From Secundilactobacillus similis DSM 23365 = JCM 2765 (GTDB taxonomy: Bacteria; Bacillota; Bacilli; Lactobacillales; Lactobacillaceae): 40,886 nt of DNA. This document shows, one piece after another, positions 1 through 9,544 of this stretch. Every line of letters starts with the position of its first letter. Within the stretch, counting starts at the first letter, position 1. The stretch lies in NCBI RefSeq assembly GCF_001311075.1, contig NZ_BBAD01000024.1:1-40886 (forward strand), given 5' to 3'. A program made the translations under genes and the position numbers. Under the pieces are notes generated by a model. The model searched no databases. It saw only the letters and a program-made list of their open reading frames with translations, and was not told the origin of the DNA.

Positions 1-105
1 CCCGAGAGCGCCGGTTTTCGTGCGGCTTTGGCGAGCGAAGCGACGACAAACAGCCTTCACCCAAAATCCACCCAACACTTACGCTGGACACAAACGACAG
101 CAAAA
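1..105 (+). repeat. Dispersed intergenic repeat, copy 1 (window edge)
   Basis: Bases 1-105 align without gaps to 36284-36388, with about 7 mismatches. The repeat contains a potential hairpin in which GGCTTTG pairs with CAAACAGCC around a GCGAGCGAAGCG loop. It ends in a conserved 23-base block at about 78-100 that recurs inverted at 40807-40829. No convincing reading frame crosses it. It sits just beyond the hslU terminator. The copy may extend beyond the left edge of the window. Confidence 0.75.
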
Positions 106-107
106 CA

Positions 108-141
108 CAAAAAAAGAGACTGAACGTTTCAGCCTCTTTTT
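108..141 (-). terminator. Rho-independent terminator of hslV-hslU
   Basis: On the minus strand AGAGGCTGAA pairs with TTCAGTCTCT (one G-T wobble) around a 3-base loop. A run of T follows, directly after the hslU stop codon. Confidence 0.8.
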
Positions 142-151
142 GCAGTACATA

Positions 152-1567
152 TTAAAGAATATACCGTGACAGATCCTTGTTCTTAACAATGTTGCCGATC
201 TTGTCGTTCACATAGTTTTCGGTAATGGTGATGTCGCCCATTTGCATGTCAGGCCCTTCAAACAATAGGTCTTCCAGCAATTTTTCAAGGACGGTGTGCA
301 ACCGACGAGCACCGATGTTTTGGTTTTCGTGGTTGAGTTGGTAGGCCAATTCAGCAATGCGGTTGATGGCTTCGATGGTGAAGGTGACCTTCACGTTATC
401 GGTGCCAATCAAAGCGATATATTGCTTGATCAAGGCGTTGTTAGGTTCCGTTAGGATCTTAACGAAATCTTCTTGGCTGAGTTCATCCAGTTCGACCCGG
501 ATTGGGAACCGGCCTTGAAGTTCGGCAATCAAATCACTTGGCTTACTTTCGGCAAAGGCGCCGGCTGCGATAAACAAGATGTGGTCCGTGTTAATTGGAC
601 CGTACTTGGTTTGAACCTGGGTGCCTTCAACGATTGGTAAGATATCACGTTGAACCCCTTCACGGGAAACTTCGCCGCTGTTTTGCTTTGATTTAGACGT
701 GATCTTATCAATTTCGTCAATGAAGATAATCCCAGTATCTTGCGCCCGTTGGATGGCATCGTGGTTGATGTCACCATCGTTAACCAATTTCTCGGATTCT
801 TCTTGAATCAAGATCTCACGCGCTTCTGACACAGGCATGTTACGCTTGACCCGCTTCTTAGGCATCATTTGACCGAGCGTATCGCTCAAGTCGATGCCCA
901 TTTGGTTCATCATTGGGTTGTTACCCACCGTGGCTTGTTGAGGATCGTCCATTTCGATTTCAACTTCGTGGTTTTCTAATAACCCCTTAGCCAATTGATC
1001 AGAAACTGACATCCGTTCATTCTTGATTTCATCCGTGACTTCTTCAGTTGGTTGTTGCGCTGCAGCCGGCATCTTACCCTGTTGCATCTCAGAAAACATG
1101 TTCATCAGGTTCGAGAAGTCAGCTTGTTGGTTTTGCTTAGGTTGCTTGCCTGGTACCAACAACTTCACTAACCGGTTGTTGGCCCGTTTAGCGGCTTCAG
1201 CCCGCACCGTTTCAAACTGCGCGTCTTTTTCCATCTTGATGGAAACGTCAACTAGGCTCCGAACCATTGATTCAACGTCGCCGCCAACGTACCCAACTTC
1301 GGTAAACTTCGTGGCTTCAACTTTAACAAATGGTGCCTTAACGATCTTAGCTAACCGCCGAGCAAGTTCAGTTTTCCCAACCCCGGTCGGTCCGATCATC
1401 AGCATGTTCTTAGGCGTAATTTCGTCTTGCATATCCTGTGATAACTGCATCCGTCGGTAACGGTTCCGTAAGGCGATCGAGATCGACTTCTTGGCAGCCC
1501 CTTGACCGATAACGTACTGGTCAAGCAAACTCACAATTTCGCGTGGTGTTTTTGTAATTGGGTCCAA
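152..1567 (-). CDS. hslU: ATP-dependent protease ATPase subunit HslU (ClpY)
   Basis: This is the AAA+ unfoldase that feeds unfolded proteins into the HslV peptidase in the cytoplasm. The 471-residue product has Walker A GPTGVGKT at 59-66, the GYVG pore loop at 92-95, the variable I-domain at about 110-240, and Walker B with IFIDEIDK near 281-288. It ends in the expected RYIL tail that docks into HslV. The start codon is TTG, preceded by GTAGGGA at suitable spacing; no better upstream start exists. It follows hslV by about 50 bases and is the last gene of the rbgA-to-hslU run. Family length is normal. Confidence 0.97.
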   Translation of the reverse strand: MDPITKTPREIVSLLDQYVIGQGAAKKSISIALRNRYRRMQLSQDMQDEITPKNMLMIGPTGVGKTELARRLAKIVKAPFVKVEATKFTEVGYVGGDVESMVRSLVDVSIKMEKDAQFETVRAEAAKRANNRLVKLLVPGKQPKQNQQADFSNLMNMFSEMQQGKMPAAAQQPTEEVTDEIKNERMSVSDQLAKGLLENHEVEIEMDDPQQATVGNNPMMNQMGIDLSDTLGQMMPKKRVKRNMPVSEAREILIQEESEKLVNDGDINHDAIQRAQDTGIIFIDEIDKITSKSKQNSGEVSREGVQRDILPIVEGTQVQTKYGPINTDHILFIAAGAFAESKPSDLIAELQGRFPIRVELDELSQEDFVKILTEPNNALIKQYIALIGTDNVKVTFTIEAINRIAELAYQLNHENQNIGARRLHTVLEKLLEDLLFEGPDMQMGDITITENYVNDKIGNIVKNKDLSRYIL

Positions 1568-1619
1568 TCAGATCCCTACTTTCTGTGTGTTTAGATTTTT
1601 TAGTGGTTGTCTAAGGTCG

Positions 1620-2162
1620 TTAAAAGGCCTCAGAAATGATGTTGTGGTTGGTAAAGATATCAATACTGCCGGCAATGTCGATGGCATTTTCAGCAATTTC
1701 TTTGGCCGTCATGTCTGGTGCGTGGTGGTGCATCGCCGTGGCTGCCGCTAGGGCAAAGTTACCACCAGAACCGATGGCTAAGATATCGTCATCGGGTGCG
1801 ATGACTTCACCGGAACCAGAGACCAGCAACATGTCTTTTTCGTTCATTACGATCAATAACGCTTCAAGTTTCTGGAGGTTTTGATCTGAACGCCAGTCCT
1901 GAGCTAATTCAACCGCGGCGCGTTCCAGGTTGCCACTAAATTCACTCAAGCGCGTTTCGAATTTTTCTTCTAGGTTAAAGGCATCTGCCACACTACCGGC
2001 GAACCCAACGACAACTTGGTCGTTATAGATTCGACGAACTTTGTGGGCAGTGCCCTTCATAATGACCTTTTCACCCATAGTGACTTGGCCATCGCCCGCC
2101 ATGGCGTTTTGGCCGTTGTGCCGGACCGCGACGATGGTGGTTGCTTCAAATTTAACTGGCAT
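1620..2162 (-). CDS. hslV: ATP-dependent protease peptidase subunit HslV (ClpQ)
   Basis: This is the proteasome-related peptidase partner of HslU. The 180-residue sequence has the TTIVAV strand, the GDGQVT motif, FAGSVADA and the [13 protein letters not shown] segment typical of HslV. The ATG start at 2162 is preceded by an AGGGGG ribosome site. The N-terminus is unusual. Six residues (PVKFEA) lie between Met1 and the Thr-Thr where the catalytic N-terminal Thr would be expected, and residue 2 is Pro rather than Ser or Thr. Bacillus CodW also has a short extension but uses an N-terminal Ser. Here the nucleophile would have to be exposed by processing or another start used. It lies between xerC and hslU in the standard order. 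Confidence 0.96.
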   Translation of the reverse strand: MPVKFEATTIVAVRHNGQNAMAGDGQVTMGEKVIMKGTAHKVRRIYNDQVVVGFAGSVADAFNLEEKFETRLSEFSGNLERAAVELAQDWRSDQNLQKLEALLIVMNEKDMLLVSGSGEVIAPDDDILAIGSGGNFALAAATAMHHHAPDMTAKEIAENAIDIAGSIDIFTNHNIISEAF

Positions 2163-2191
2163 GGTATAACCCCCTACTTTCTGATAGTCAT

Positions 2192-3103
2192 TTAATCGTG
2201 TGTGGCGCGTGGAAAAAAGCGCCGGTAATCTCGTTGAAGCTGGGACTTGGTAACGTGGGTGTAAATCTGGGTGGTTGATAAACTACTGTGGCCCAGTAAT
2301 TCCTGAACGGTTCGTAGGTCAGCCCCGTGATTTAACAAGTGGGTCGCAAACGTGTGTCGCAACATGTGCGGATGAATGTCACCTGTGAGGTGGCTTCGAT
2401 CGATCACTTGATTGAGCACATATTCCACGCCGGTTGGGGTGATGGGATCACCATAGTGGTTCACAAACACCGTATTATGCGTCTTTTGGTATTTGGCCAT
2501 TAGCGGCGCTCGACCGTCAATCAAATACCGCTGGAGCGCATCCTTGGCATAGTGGCCAAAGGGAACGTAACGCTCCTTATTGCCCTTACCATGTACCAGC
2601 ATCAGTTGACCGCTGTAATCCACATCTTCCAGCTGAAGCCCACAGCACTCACTAACCCGCATCCCGGTCGCATAGAGCACCTCTAAAATTGCCGAATCAC
2701 GTAACGCTAACTGTGGGTCAGCGTTGGCAGCGGCGGCGTCAAACAACGCCGTCATTTCCTTTTCATAAAAGAAACGTGGCAACGGACTGGGCCGCTTCTT
2801 TAACGTGACGTACGCAAAGGGATTTTGAGTGACGTTACCTTCTCGCATCTGAAACTCATAGAAGGTGCGTAAACTCGAAATCTTGCGCGCAATCGTGGTT
2901 CGTGCTTTATGCGTGTCATAGAGGTGGCTTAAGTAAACCTGAACGTCAAGTTTCGTCACGGCCAGCAGGTCGGTTTGATCGCCAGTTTCAGTTAAAAACT
3001 GTTGAAACTGTTTCAAATCTTCTCGATATGCCGTCACCGTTTCGGGTGAATACTGACGTTCACTTTCCAGATAAGTCATGAATAACGCAACTGAATCTGG
3101 CAT
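2192..3103 (-). CDS. xerC: Tyrosine recombinase XerC
   Basis: This site-specific recombinase acts with XerD to resolve chromosome dimers at dif during division. The 303-residue protein has an N-terminal SAM-like DNA-binding domain (about 1-90) and a C-terminal catalytic domain. Catalytic motifs are ATGMRVSE (Arg), [12 protein letters not shown] (His-x-x-Arg), and [15 protein letters not shown] (His and the Tyr nucleophile). The ATG at 3103 has GGAGGCGAGG upstream. Its position next to hslVU matches the codV-clpQ-clpY order of Bacillus and distinguishes it from the second Xer protein at 38.9-39.8 kb, which sits by scpA as xerD does. Confidence 0.95.
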   Translation of the reverse strand: MPDSVALFMTYLESERQYSPETVTAYREDLKQFQQFLTETGDQTDLLAVTKLDVQVYLSHLYDTHKARTTIARKISSLRTFYEFQMREGNVTQNPFAYVTLKKRPSPLPRFFYEKEMTALFDAAAANADPQLALRDSAILEVLYATGMRVSECCGLQLEDVDYSGQLMLVHGKGNKERYVPFGHYAKDALQRYLIDGRAPLMAKYQKTHNTVFVNHYGDPITPTGVEYVLNQVIDRSHLTGDIHPHMLRHTFATHLLNHGADLRTVQELLGHSSLSTTQIYTHVTKSQLQRDYRRFFPRATHD

Positions 3104-3132
3104 CTACCTCGCCTCCATGAAAGTAATTTAAC

Positions 3133-3190
3133 AGAGTTTAAGACCAACTTCAATCCCTAAAGGTCAAAATTGGTCAAACTTAAACTCTTC
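3133..3190 (-). other. Hairpin between topA and xerC
   Basis: AGAGTTTAAG-ACCAA near 3134-3148 pairs with TTGGT and a downstream TTAAACTCT arm ending near 3188, with a small bulge. No strong T-run follows on the minus strand. It may be a weak terminator, an RNA-processing hairpin or a stabiliser rather than a full terminator. Confidence 0.45.
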
Positions 3191-3195
3191 TTTAA

Positions 3196-5297
3196 TTATT
3201 TTTGAACGGGTTCGTCGTAGTCCCCGTTTGGACAAACGACTTGAACACCACCCTTGATTTTCTTTTCAACCAAGTAGTGCCCATCCTTTGGACAATCACG
3301 GCCGACTGGCTTATCCCATGAGACAAAGTCACAGTCTGGGTAGCGTGAGCAACCGTAGAAAATCCGGTTCTTTTTGGATTTGCGTTCAATCACTTGTCCC
3401 TGCTTACACTTCGGACATACGACGCCAATTTCTTTAACGATTGGTTTCGTGTTCCGGCAATCTGGGAACCGCGAACAAGCGTAGAACTTGCCGTAACGGC
3501 CCATCTTGATCACCATCGGTGCCCCACAGATATCACAGTCAAAGCCTGCAGGTTCATCACGAATCTGAATCTTTTCGATCGTGTCTTGGGCGTGGGTCAC
3601 TTCTTTAGAGAATGGTTGGTAGAAGTCATCGATGACTTTGACCCAATCTTGCTGACCTTCTTCGATACCATCTAATTCCTTTTCCAAACCCGCCGTAAAA
3701 CCAACGTTCACGATGTCTGGGAAGTAATCTTGAATGATTTGGTTAACGATATCACCCAGTTCAGTCGGTTCAAATCGCCGACCGACTAACTTAACGTAGT
3801 AGCGCCGTTGAATCGTATCAAGAGTTGGCGCATAGGTTGATGGCCGGCCCACACCGTTTTCTTCCAGTGCTTTGATCAAGTTGGCTTCACTGTAACGTGC
3901 CGGTGGCTGCGTAAAGTGTTGGGCCGGATCAGTTTTGTTGAGTTTCAACTGGTCGCCTTCTTGGATGTCAGGTAACAGGTTATCCTTTTCCTTACCATCC
4001 TTGTAGAGCTTCAAGAACCCGTCAAACTTCAACTTGGAACCGTTAGCTTTGAACGTGACGCCGTTTTGTTCGATGGTGACCGCCATGGTATCCATTACGG
4101 CGGATGTCATCTGACTAGCCATAAAGCGGTTCCAAACCAACTGATAGAGCTTAAACTGATCATTGGTCAGATATTCCTTTAAATCAGCTGGTGTCCGGTA
4201 AACGGAGGTTGGCCGAATAGCTTCATGGGCATCTTGCGCGCCTTCTGGCAACTTACCCTTGATAGGCTTTGTTGCGGCGTATTCTTCACCGTATTTTTCG
4301 TGAATAAATTGGGAAGCTTCGTGCTTGGCAATCGTTGAGATCCGGGTCGAGTCGGTCCGCATATAGGTAATGAGCCCTTGGCTACCTTCCTTACCGATGT
4401 TGATCCCTTCGTATAACTGTTGGGCAGCCATCATGGTTTTCCGAGTCCGGAAATTCAACTTCCGGTTAGCCTCTTGTTGCATGGCACTCGTTGTAAATGG
4501 TGGTTGTGGTGAGCGCCGACGTTCTTTCTTAGTGACCTTCGTCACGTCAAAATCGCCATCACGATCAAGTTCACCAAGAATCTTTTGAACTTCATCATTG
4601 TTAGGCAGGGCGTGTTTCTTACCGTTTAAGCCGTAGAAACTAGCCGCAAACTTCGAGCGTTGGTGTTTAAATTCAGAGTCGATCGTCCAGTATTCTTCTG
4701 GCACGAAACTTTTAATTTCGTTTTCACGGTCAATGATCAACTTCAAGGCGATTGATTGCACCCGCCCGGCACTCAAACCTTTTTTAACCTTTTTCCACAA
4801 CAATGGTGAGATTGAGTAACCTACTAATCGATCCAAAATCCGCCGGGCTTGTTGGGCGTCCACGAGATCCATATCAATGCTGCGGGGTTGCTTGAAGGCA
4901 TCCTTAACCGCATCCTTAGTGATTTCGTTAAAGACGACCCGGTTCTTATCCGTTGGGTCAAGGTTTAATAAGTGTGACAAATGCCAAGCGATTGATTCAC
5001 CTTCACGGTCCGGATCGGCTGCGAGGTACACTTTCTTGGCTTTTTTGGCCTCAGAACGCAGGTCTTTGATCACATCACCCTTCCCACGGATGGAAATGTA
5101 GTGTGGTTCATAATTATTTTCAAAATCAATGCCCATCTTACTCTTTGGTAAGTCACGGACATGGCCCAGGCTCGCCATGACTTTGTAGGTGCGTCCTAGG
5201 TACTTTTCAATGGTTTTTGCTTTAGCTGGTGATTCCACGATCACCAGTTTTTTTGTGGTTTGCGTTTTTTAGTCGCTTTCTTCGTTGATGTTGCCAT
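3196..5297 (-). CDS. topA: DNA topoisomerase I (start interrupted by a 1-base deletion)
   Basis: This type IA topoisomerase relaxes negative supercoils. Visible are the TOPRIM start (IVESPAKAK), the DPDREGE acidic motif, the active-site Tyr in [11 protein letters not shown], and three C-terminal zinc ribbons (CDICGAP, CPKCKQG, CPKDGHY). The third ribbon keeps only part of its cysteines. The uninterrupted frame starts at a GTG at 5244. A much better start is ATG at 5297, behind AAGGAG, opening [16 protein letters not shown]. That frame is broken only by a T-run of 7 at 5248-5254; 8 would join it and give about 700 residues. A strong promoter lies at 5360-5388. Confidence 0.95.
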
Positions 5298-5359
5298 CCA
5301 ATTACTCCTTTAAACCGCTTATTCATGTAGACGTGAAACGGAACAATGAAATCTTTCAC

Positions 5360-5388
5360 ATCATATTTCATAAAAATTGGATTGTCAA
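5360..5388 (-). promoter_or_regulatory. Promoter of topA
   Basis: On the minus strand a perfect -35 TTGACA (5383-5388) is followed by a 17-base spacer and -10 TATGAT (5360-5365). It sits about 60 bases upstream of the topA ATG, so topA has its own promoter after dprA. Confidence 0.85.
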
Positions 5389-5439
5389 CAAAAAAACGAA
5401 CAAAAAACTACTATATAATATCTCGTTCCGGTGTCGTTT

Positions 5440-6347
5440 TTAAATTGGCTTACCCGTTTTCACCGCTAATTCTGGTAATTCTTCAAGCACATGAATCGCC
5501 GTTAACACGGGCTTTGCGCCGGCCAGAATTAATTCGTTGCAGCCGACAGAGAGTGGGTCATCTACCCGGCCTGGTAACGCTAAAACATTTCGGTTATTTT
5601 GCAGAGCCAAATTGGCGGTGATCAGACTGCCGCTTCTCGATTTGGCCTGAACAACCAGTAACGCTTGCACTAACCCAGCGATGATTCGATTCCGTTCAAC
5701 GAAGTGGTGCGGTTTGCCTACAGCGCCTAGTCCGTACTCGCTAATGACCAGCTCATGTTCAGCCATGTAGGTCTGTAGCCGCCGATTCTCACCGGGGTAA
5801 ACCTGATCTAGCCCAGTGCCAATGACGCCAATTGAACGGCCACCAGATTTTAACGTGACTCGGTGCCCTAATGAATCAACGCCCCGCGCTAAACCCGAGA
5901 CCACAATGACCTGTTCACTGATCAGCGGTGGAATCAGTTGTTCTAGTGCCCGTTGTGCGTACCCATTACCATCACGCGCCCTAATCACGCTAATAACCGA
6001 TCCGCCCGTAATAGTGAAATATCGCCCTGATAAAACAGCACAATTGGCGGGAGGTACCCCTCTCGCAATTGTGCTGGATAAGCCTGATCTAAAATGGTGA
6101 TAAATGACAGCTGAGCAACGTGTTGCTGCACCCGTTCACTCAACTGTTGACTCACAAAGTGCGCACAAAACCGCACCCGGTGCCGGTCCGTCAGTTCTGC
6201 AATGGTGGCGAGCTGATTGGGCAAGAGGTGTTTGGCCCGATTGGGGTGCGCTTGAAGCCAGTTATAAATGCGATTTTCGCCACGGATGCCAATCCCATCC
6301 GCTAATCGAAGTCGTAGTAAGAGTCGTCGTAAATTCACGTTGATCAC
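5440..6347 (-). pseudogene. dprA: DNA processing protein DprA, frameshifted in this sequence
   Basis: DprA loads RecA onto incoming single-stranded DNA during transformation. The N-terminal part (to 5985) carries the helix-hairpin SAM-like region. The C-terminal part (5988-5440) carries the Rossmann-like fold with VVSGLARGVDSLGH, the GTGLD segment and SRSGSLITANLALQ. The halves join if one base is restored near 5986-5990: the first frame ends at a TGA right after LLA and the second resumes at VIRARDGNGYAQ. The repaired length is about 302 residues, normal for the family. Translation starts at GTG 6347 or, with better spacing from AAGG, GTG 6338. The break could be a sequencing error or a real loss of competence. 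Confidence 0.9.
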
Positions 6348-6386
6348 GCCTTTTCGTTAGGATTTTTCCCTAACTACGCGATCAAC

Positions 6387-7157
6387 TTACAAATAGCTCG
6401 TGACTGGTGAAAATGTTTTTCGGTGAATGGCGGATGGGCCTTGGTCAGCTAAACCAGCCAAGTGTGCTTTCGTGCCGTAGCCGGCGTTGTGCGCAAAGTC
6501 ATAGCCGGGATATAACCGGTCATAACTTTGCATCAGATGATCCCGAAAAATCTTAGCAACGATGCTGGCGGCACCGATACTGACACTCTTCGCATCACCG
6601 TGAATTAGCTTTAACTGAGGAATGTCAGAATCGATCTGCATGGCATCGATCAGTAATTGATCGGGCTTAATCGTTAATTGATTGACGGCCGAAAGCATCG
6701 CAACCCGAGTTGCTTGATAGATGTTGAGCTGGTCGATTTGGCGATTATCGGCAACGCCAATACCGACACTTACCGCCTGACTTAAAATCTGCGGATAAAG
6801 CTGTTCGCGTTGGTGGTCTGTCAACTGCTTGGAATCGTTGACCTCGTATACGTCAAAGTCAGCAGGCAAGACAATTGCACAGCTGACTACTGGACCAGCT
6901 AACGGTCCACGACCCACTTCATCAATACCAGCAATCCACTGCGCGCCACGTTGCCGTGCTTCGTTTTCATAAAAAAAGCGCTCTTGAAACGCGCGCTTTT
7001 CATTAGCAATTTGAGCAAGGTGGTGCTGGGTCTTTTGAATCAACGCCTGAACCCCTTTTCGAGGATCAGCCGCAAATTGGTCGAACAGCGGGTCGTTTTC
7101 ATCCGTCACTTGTTGAAATTGGGCCTTTAACGTTTGAATCGACACCGCTTTAGTCAT
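6387..7157 (-). CDS. rnhB: Ribonuclease HII
   Basis: This enzyme removes ribonucleotides misincorporated in DNA and degrades RNA in RNA-DNA hybrids. The 256-residue protein has an N-terminal extension of about 75 residues, as in Firmicutes RNase HII. The catalytic core opens with [15 protein letters not shown] (Asp-Glu), with further acidic residues in LLIDAMQ and the [16 protein letters not shown] motif. The start ATG overlaps the end of rbgA by 8 bases, and its ribosome site GGGAGCGG lies inside rbgA, which implies translational coupling. Confidence 0.97.
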   Translation of the reverse strand: MTKAVSIQTLKAQFQQVTDENDPLFDQFAADPRKGVQALIQKTQHHLAQIANEKRAFQERFFYENEARQRGAQWIAGIDEVGRGPLAGPVVSCAIVLPADFDVYEVNDSKQLTDHQREQLYPQILSQAVSVGIGVADNRQIDQLNIYQATRVAMLSAVNQLTIKPDQLLIDAMQIDSDIPQLKLIHGDAKSVSIGAASIVAKIFRDHLMQSYDRLYPGYDFAHNAGYGTKAHLAGLADQGPSAIHRKTFSPVTSYL

Positions 7158-8004
7158 CTTCGACCGCTCCCATCCGGTTTAAGGTGTACCGGCCCAGTTT
7201 GCCCTTTCGGATATCTTGGATCAACCGGTCACTCGCCCGGTCGTAGTCGTCCTTCATCCCGAATTGTTTGGTCAGCTTCAACAACAAATCAACATCGCTA
7301 AGTTCTTGATCAGCCTCGCTTAGCTTATACCGATCGACTAACGTGTCCGGGTAGTAAGTCCGGAAGAAATGCAGCGCGTATAATCCCACATCATCACTAG
7401 CAAACCGCTGTTCTTTGATAGCGCCAGTCAAAGCCAACTCTTGACCAGTTTGCTCATCGTCAAATTTAGGCCATAAAATACCGGGGGTGTCTAGTAACGA
7501 TAACTTTGATGATGACCGTAGCCATTGCTGCCCCTTAGTCACCCCTGGCGTATCACCAACTTGAGCGACTCGTTTGTTGACTAACCGGTTAAGCAGGGTC
7601 GATTTACCAACGTTTGGGATACCTACTGTGATAGCCCGAATTGGCCGTTCTTTGAGTCCTTTTTGCGCTTCATCACTTAACTTTTGTGCCAGTAGTGATT
7701 GCGCGATTTTGGTGACCGTCTTAGTGGTGATGTTAGCTTTAGAATCCACCGCAATTGCGGGTAAGCCCTTGGCTTTAAACGCCTTGATCCAGTTTTGAGT
7801 TTGCTCTGGATCTGCTAAATCACTTTTGGTGAGGATCATCAAATGGGGTTTGTCCTTGATGAGCCGTTCGATTTCGGGATTGCGGGATGCACTTGGAATC
7901 CGTGCGTCAACCAGTTCGAACACGATATCGACTAAGTGTAAGTTTTCTTCTAATTGCCGGATGGCCTTGGCCATATGGCCGGGGAACCATTGAATTGTTG
8001 CCAT
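7150..8004 (-). CDS. rbgA: Ribosome biogenesis GTPase YlqF/RbgA
   Basis: RbgA is a circularly permuted GTPase required for late assembly of the 50S subunit. The 284-residue protein shows the permuted order: the G4 motif LTKSDLAD comes first, then P-loop GIPNVGKST (about 128-136), then DTPGILWP. The N-terminal WFPGHMAKA is characteristic. ATG 8004 follows AAAGGAG at 9 bases. It is the first gene of the rbgA-rnhB-dprA run. Confidence 0.97.
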   Translation of the reverse strand: MATIQWFPGHMAKAIRQLEENLHLVDIVFELVDARIPSASRNPEIERLIKDKPHLMILTKSDLADPEQTQNWIKAFKAKGLPAIAVDSKANITTKTVTKIAQSLLAQKLSDEAQKGLKERPIRAITVGIPNVGKSTLLNRLVNKRVAQVGDTPGVTKGQQWLRSSSKLSLLDTPGILWPKFDDEQTGQELALTGAIKEQRFASDDVGLYALHFFRTYYPDTLVDRYKLSEADQELSDVDLLLKLTKQFGMKDDYDRASDRLIQDIRKGKLGRYTLNRMGAVEDD

Positions 8005-8493
8005 TGTTTGTAACTCCTTTGTTGTGCCGAGCGTTGTTATCCTCGGTGTTTTTGGTCGTAACCTTATTCATAACATTAACAGAAATTTATTTGAAACATG
8101 TTTGCCTACGGTGTGAGTGGCTGTTTATAGCATTATAAATTTATGACATACTTAACTTTGTCCACACAGATAACGTTGCCTTCGTGTAAGAATCAACCAA
8201 TCAACGCTTAAAACTGCCATGGCGCCTGATTAACTTGTCTATTCTACCATTTTTTGACTACTTCAGATAGCGGTGACTGTTCGCAACAAATAAATGCCCT
8301 TCAACGATTTAGGTTGAGGGACATTTGGAATAGATCACTTTGATAGTAGTCTTTTTTGGTGTGACAAAATAGAAATCCTATTTTTCAGGATCGCGTTCTA
8401 TCCATTTTTCTTCGTTAAATAGATGACATACGTTATAAAACACTCTGTTTTAATGGACGTAAACTGTTTCTGTGCCGAAATGAAATATTAACA
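8005..8493. other. 489-base intergenic region upstream of rbgA
   Basis: It holds the rbgA leader, with a small hairpin at about 8028-8048 (CCGAG/CTCGG), and the terminator-like hairpin at 8287-8328. No protein gene was recognised. The central part (8100-8280) shows no clear structure. It marks the boundary between the housekeeping cluster and the accessory block to its right. Confidence 0.6.
8287..8328 (-). terminator. Terminator downstream of the LysR gene
   Basis: On the minus strand AAATGTCCCTCAAC pairs with GTTGAAGGGCATTT, 13 of 14 positions including one wobble, around a 7-base loop, followed by ATTTGTT. It lies about 165 bases after the LysR stop. Confidence 0.65.
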
Positions 8494-9390
8494 TTACTCT
8501 TTGTTATTTGTTCGTACAAATTCCTGCAAAAATGATGCCGTGCGATTGCCAGGAAACTTGGCACTTAATAATCCATAGGATACTGTAATTTCTGTTTTAA
8601 GAGGTACAGTTACGAGATTTGGATGAATACTACTCCAAGGAGTCAATGAAATCATCGCAACGTTTTCTTCAACGGCCTGGTTAAAAGTATTAATGTCGTA
8701 ACGGCCAGTGGTATCGATTGTCGTGATGCTTGGAGTCGTGGTCAGCAACTCATCCCGTAATAAATCATTCTTCTCACTAATTCCTCTTGGCACCATCAAT
8801 ATCGTTTGATTCACCAAGTCTGAAAAATTAATCTCCTCAAGTTGAGCTAGAGGGTGATCACTGCGTACAGCGATACCGAAGTGATAGACGCCAAGTTTAA
8901 TCGCGCTGAAAGATTGTTTCAAAGTGGTATTGTCAAATGTACCCACCATTAAATCGCTACTGTGGCCCAGCATAGCATACTCGCGATTGTCGGAATTCAA
9001 GTCTTCCGCTAATTGAACCAAACGAATCTGAAACTTCGGCATCTTTGAAGCGAGATTTTTCCACAACGACATAAACGGATCGGCGGGATGCAACAGAGAA
9101 GTTCCCAACCGAATAATTTGTTTATCCTCAAATCGCGCACGCCGCGTTTCCTCGATTGCTGTGTTCAACATGTTCAGTAATTGTATGACATAAGGCTTAA
9201 ATGTTTCCCCTTGTGGCGTCAATTTAACACCATTGGGAGTACGAATGAAAAGTTTAAGGTTCAGTTCGCTTTCCAATCGATTCATTTGCTTCATAATAGC
9301 CGTACCAGAAACAAAACTTTGTTCACCAGCCTTGGTAAAGCTTCCAAATTGAGTAACCCGTAGAAAGGTCTGTAATTGATCGAAATCCAA
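8494..9390 (-). CDS. LysR-family transcriptional regulator
   Basis: The 298-residue protein has a typical LysR N-terminal winged helix-turn-helix (residues about 1-60, FDQLQTFLRVTQFGSFTKAG) and a C-terminal periplasmic-binding-like effector domain. It is divergent from the SDR operon starting at 9545, the classic arrangement for a LysR regulator controlling its neighbour. The ATG at 9390 has AGAGGTGA upstream. A -10/-35 pair at 9411-9440 overlaps a TTG-N9-CAA palindrome, consistent with autoregulation. The effector is unknown. Regulation of the neighbouring operon is inference from position. Confidence 0.92.
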   Translation of the reverse strand: MDFDQLQTFLRVTQFGSFTKAGEQSFVSGTAIMKQMNRLESELNLKLFIRTPNGVKLTPQGETFKPYVIQLLNMLNTAIEETRRARFEDKQIIRLGTSLLHPADPFMSLWKNLASKMPKFQIRLVQLAEDLNSDNREYAMLGHSSDLMVGTFDNTTLKQSFSAIKLGVYHFGIAVRSDHPLAQLEEINFSDLVNQTILMVPRGISEKNDLLRDELLTTTPSITTIDTTGRYDINTFNQAVEENVAMISLTPWSSIHPNLVTVPLKTEITVSYGLLSAKFPGNRTASFLQEFVRTNNKE

Positions 9391-9410
9391 TTTATCACCT
9401 CTATGGTTTT

Positions 9411-9440
9411 AGTATAAACCTTTGGTTGATACCTATACAA
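9411..9440 (-). promoter_or_regulatory. Promoter of the LysR gene with overlapping LysR-type box
   Basis: Minus-strand -10 TATACT (9411-9416), 18-base spacer, -35 TTGTAT (9435-9440). The palindromic TTGATACCTATACAA at 9426-9440 covers the -35 and resembles a LysR-type dyad. Confidence 0.6.
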
Positions 9441-9451
9441 CTAAATGGCGG

Positions 9452-9480
9452 TTCCGGGTGACTAAATTTAGGCATATAGT
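9452..9480 (+). promoter_or_regulatory. Candidate promoter of the SDR operon
   Basis: Plus-strand -10 TATAGT (9475-9480) with a weak -35 TTCCGG (9452-9457) at 17 bases. The 10-base perfect palindrome CTAAATTTAG (9462-9471) lies in the spacer. A weak -35 fits an activator-dependent promoter. Confidence 0.5.
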
Positions 9481-9544
9481 AAAACTCGTAAACAAGAGCT
9501 TACATTTTTAAGACAAACAACAATAAGAAACGGAGATTATCAAC

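Noticed and set aside
1023..1460. 145-codon plus-strand frame inside hslU
   Set aside because: Antisense shadow of a strongly conserved gene; no ribosome site.
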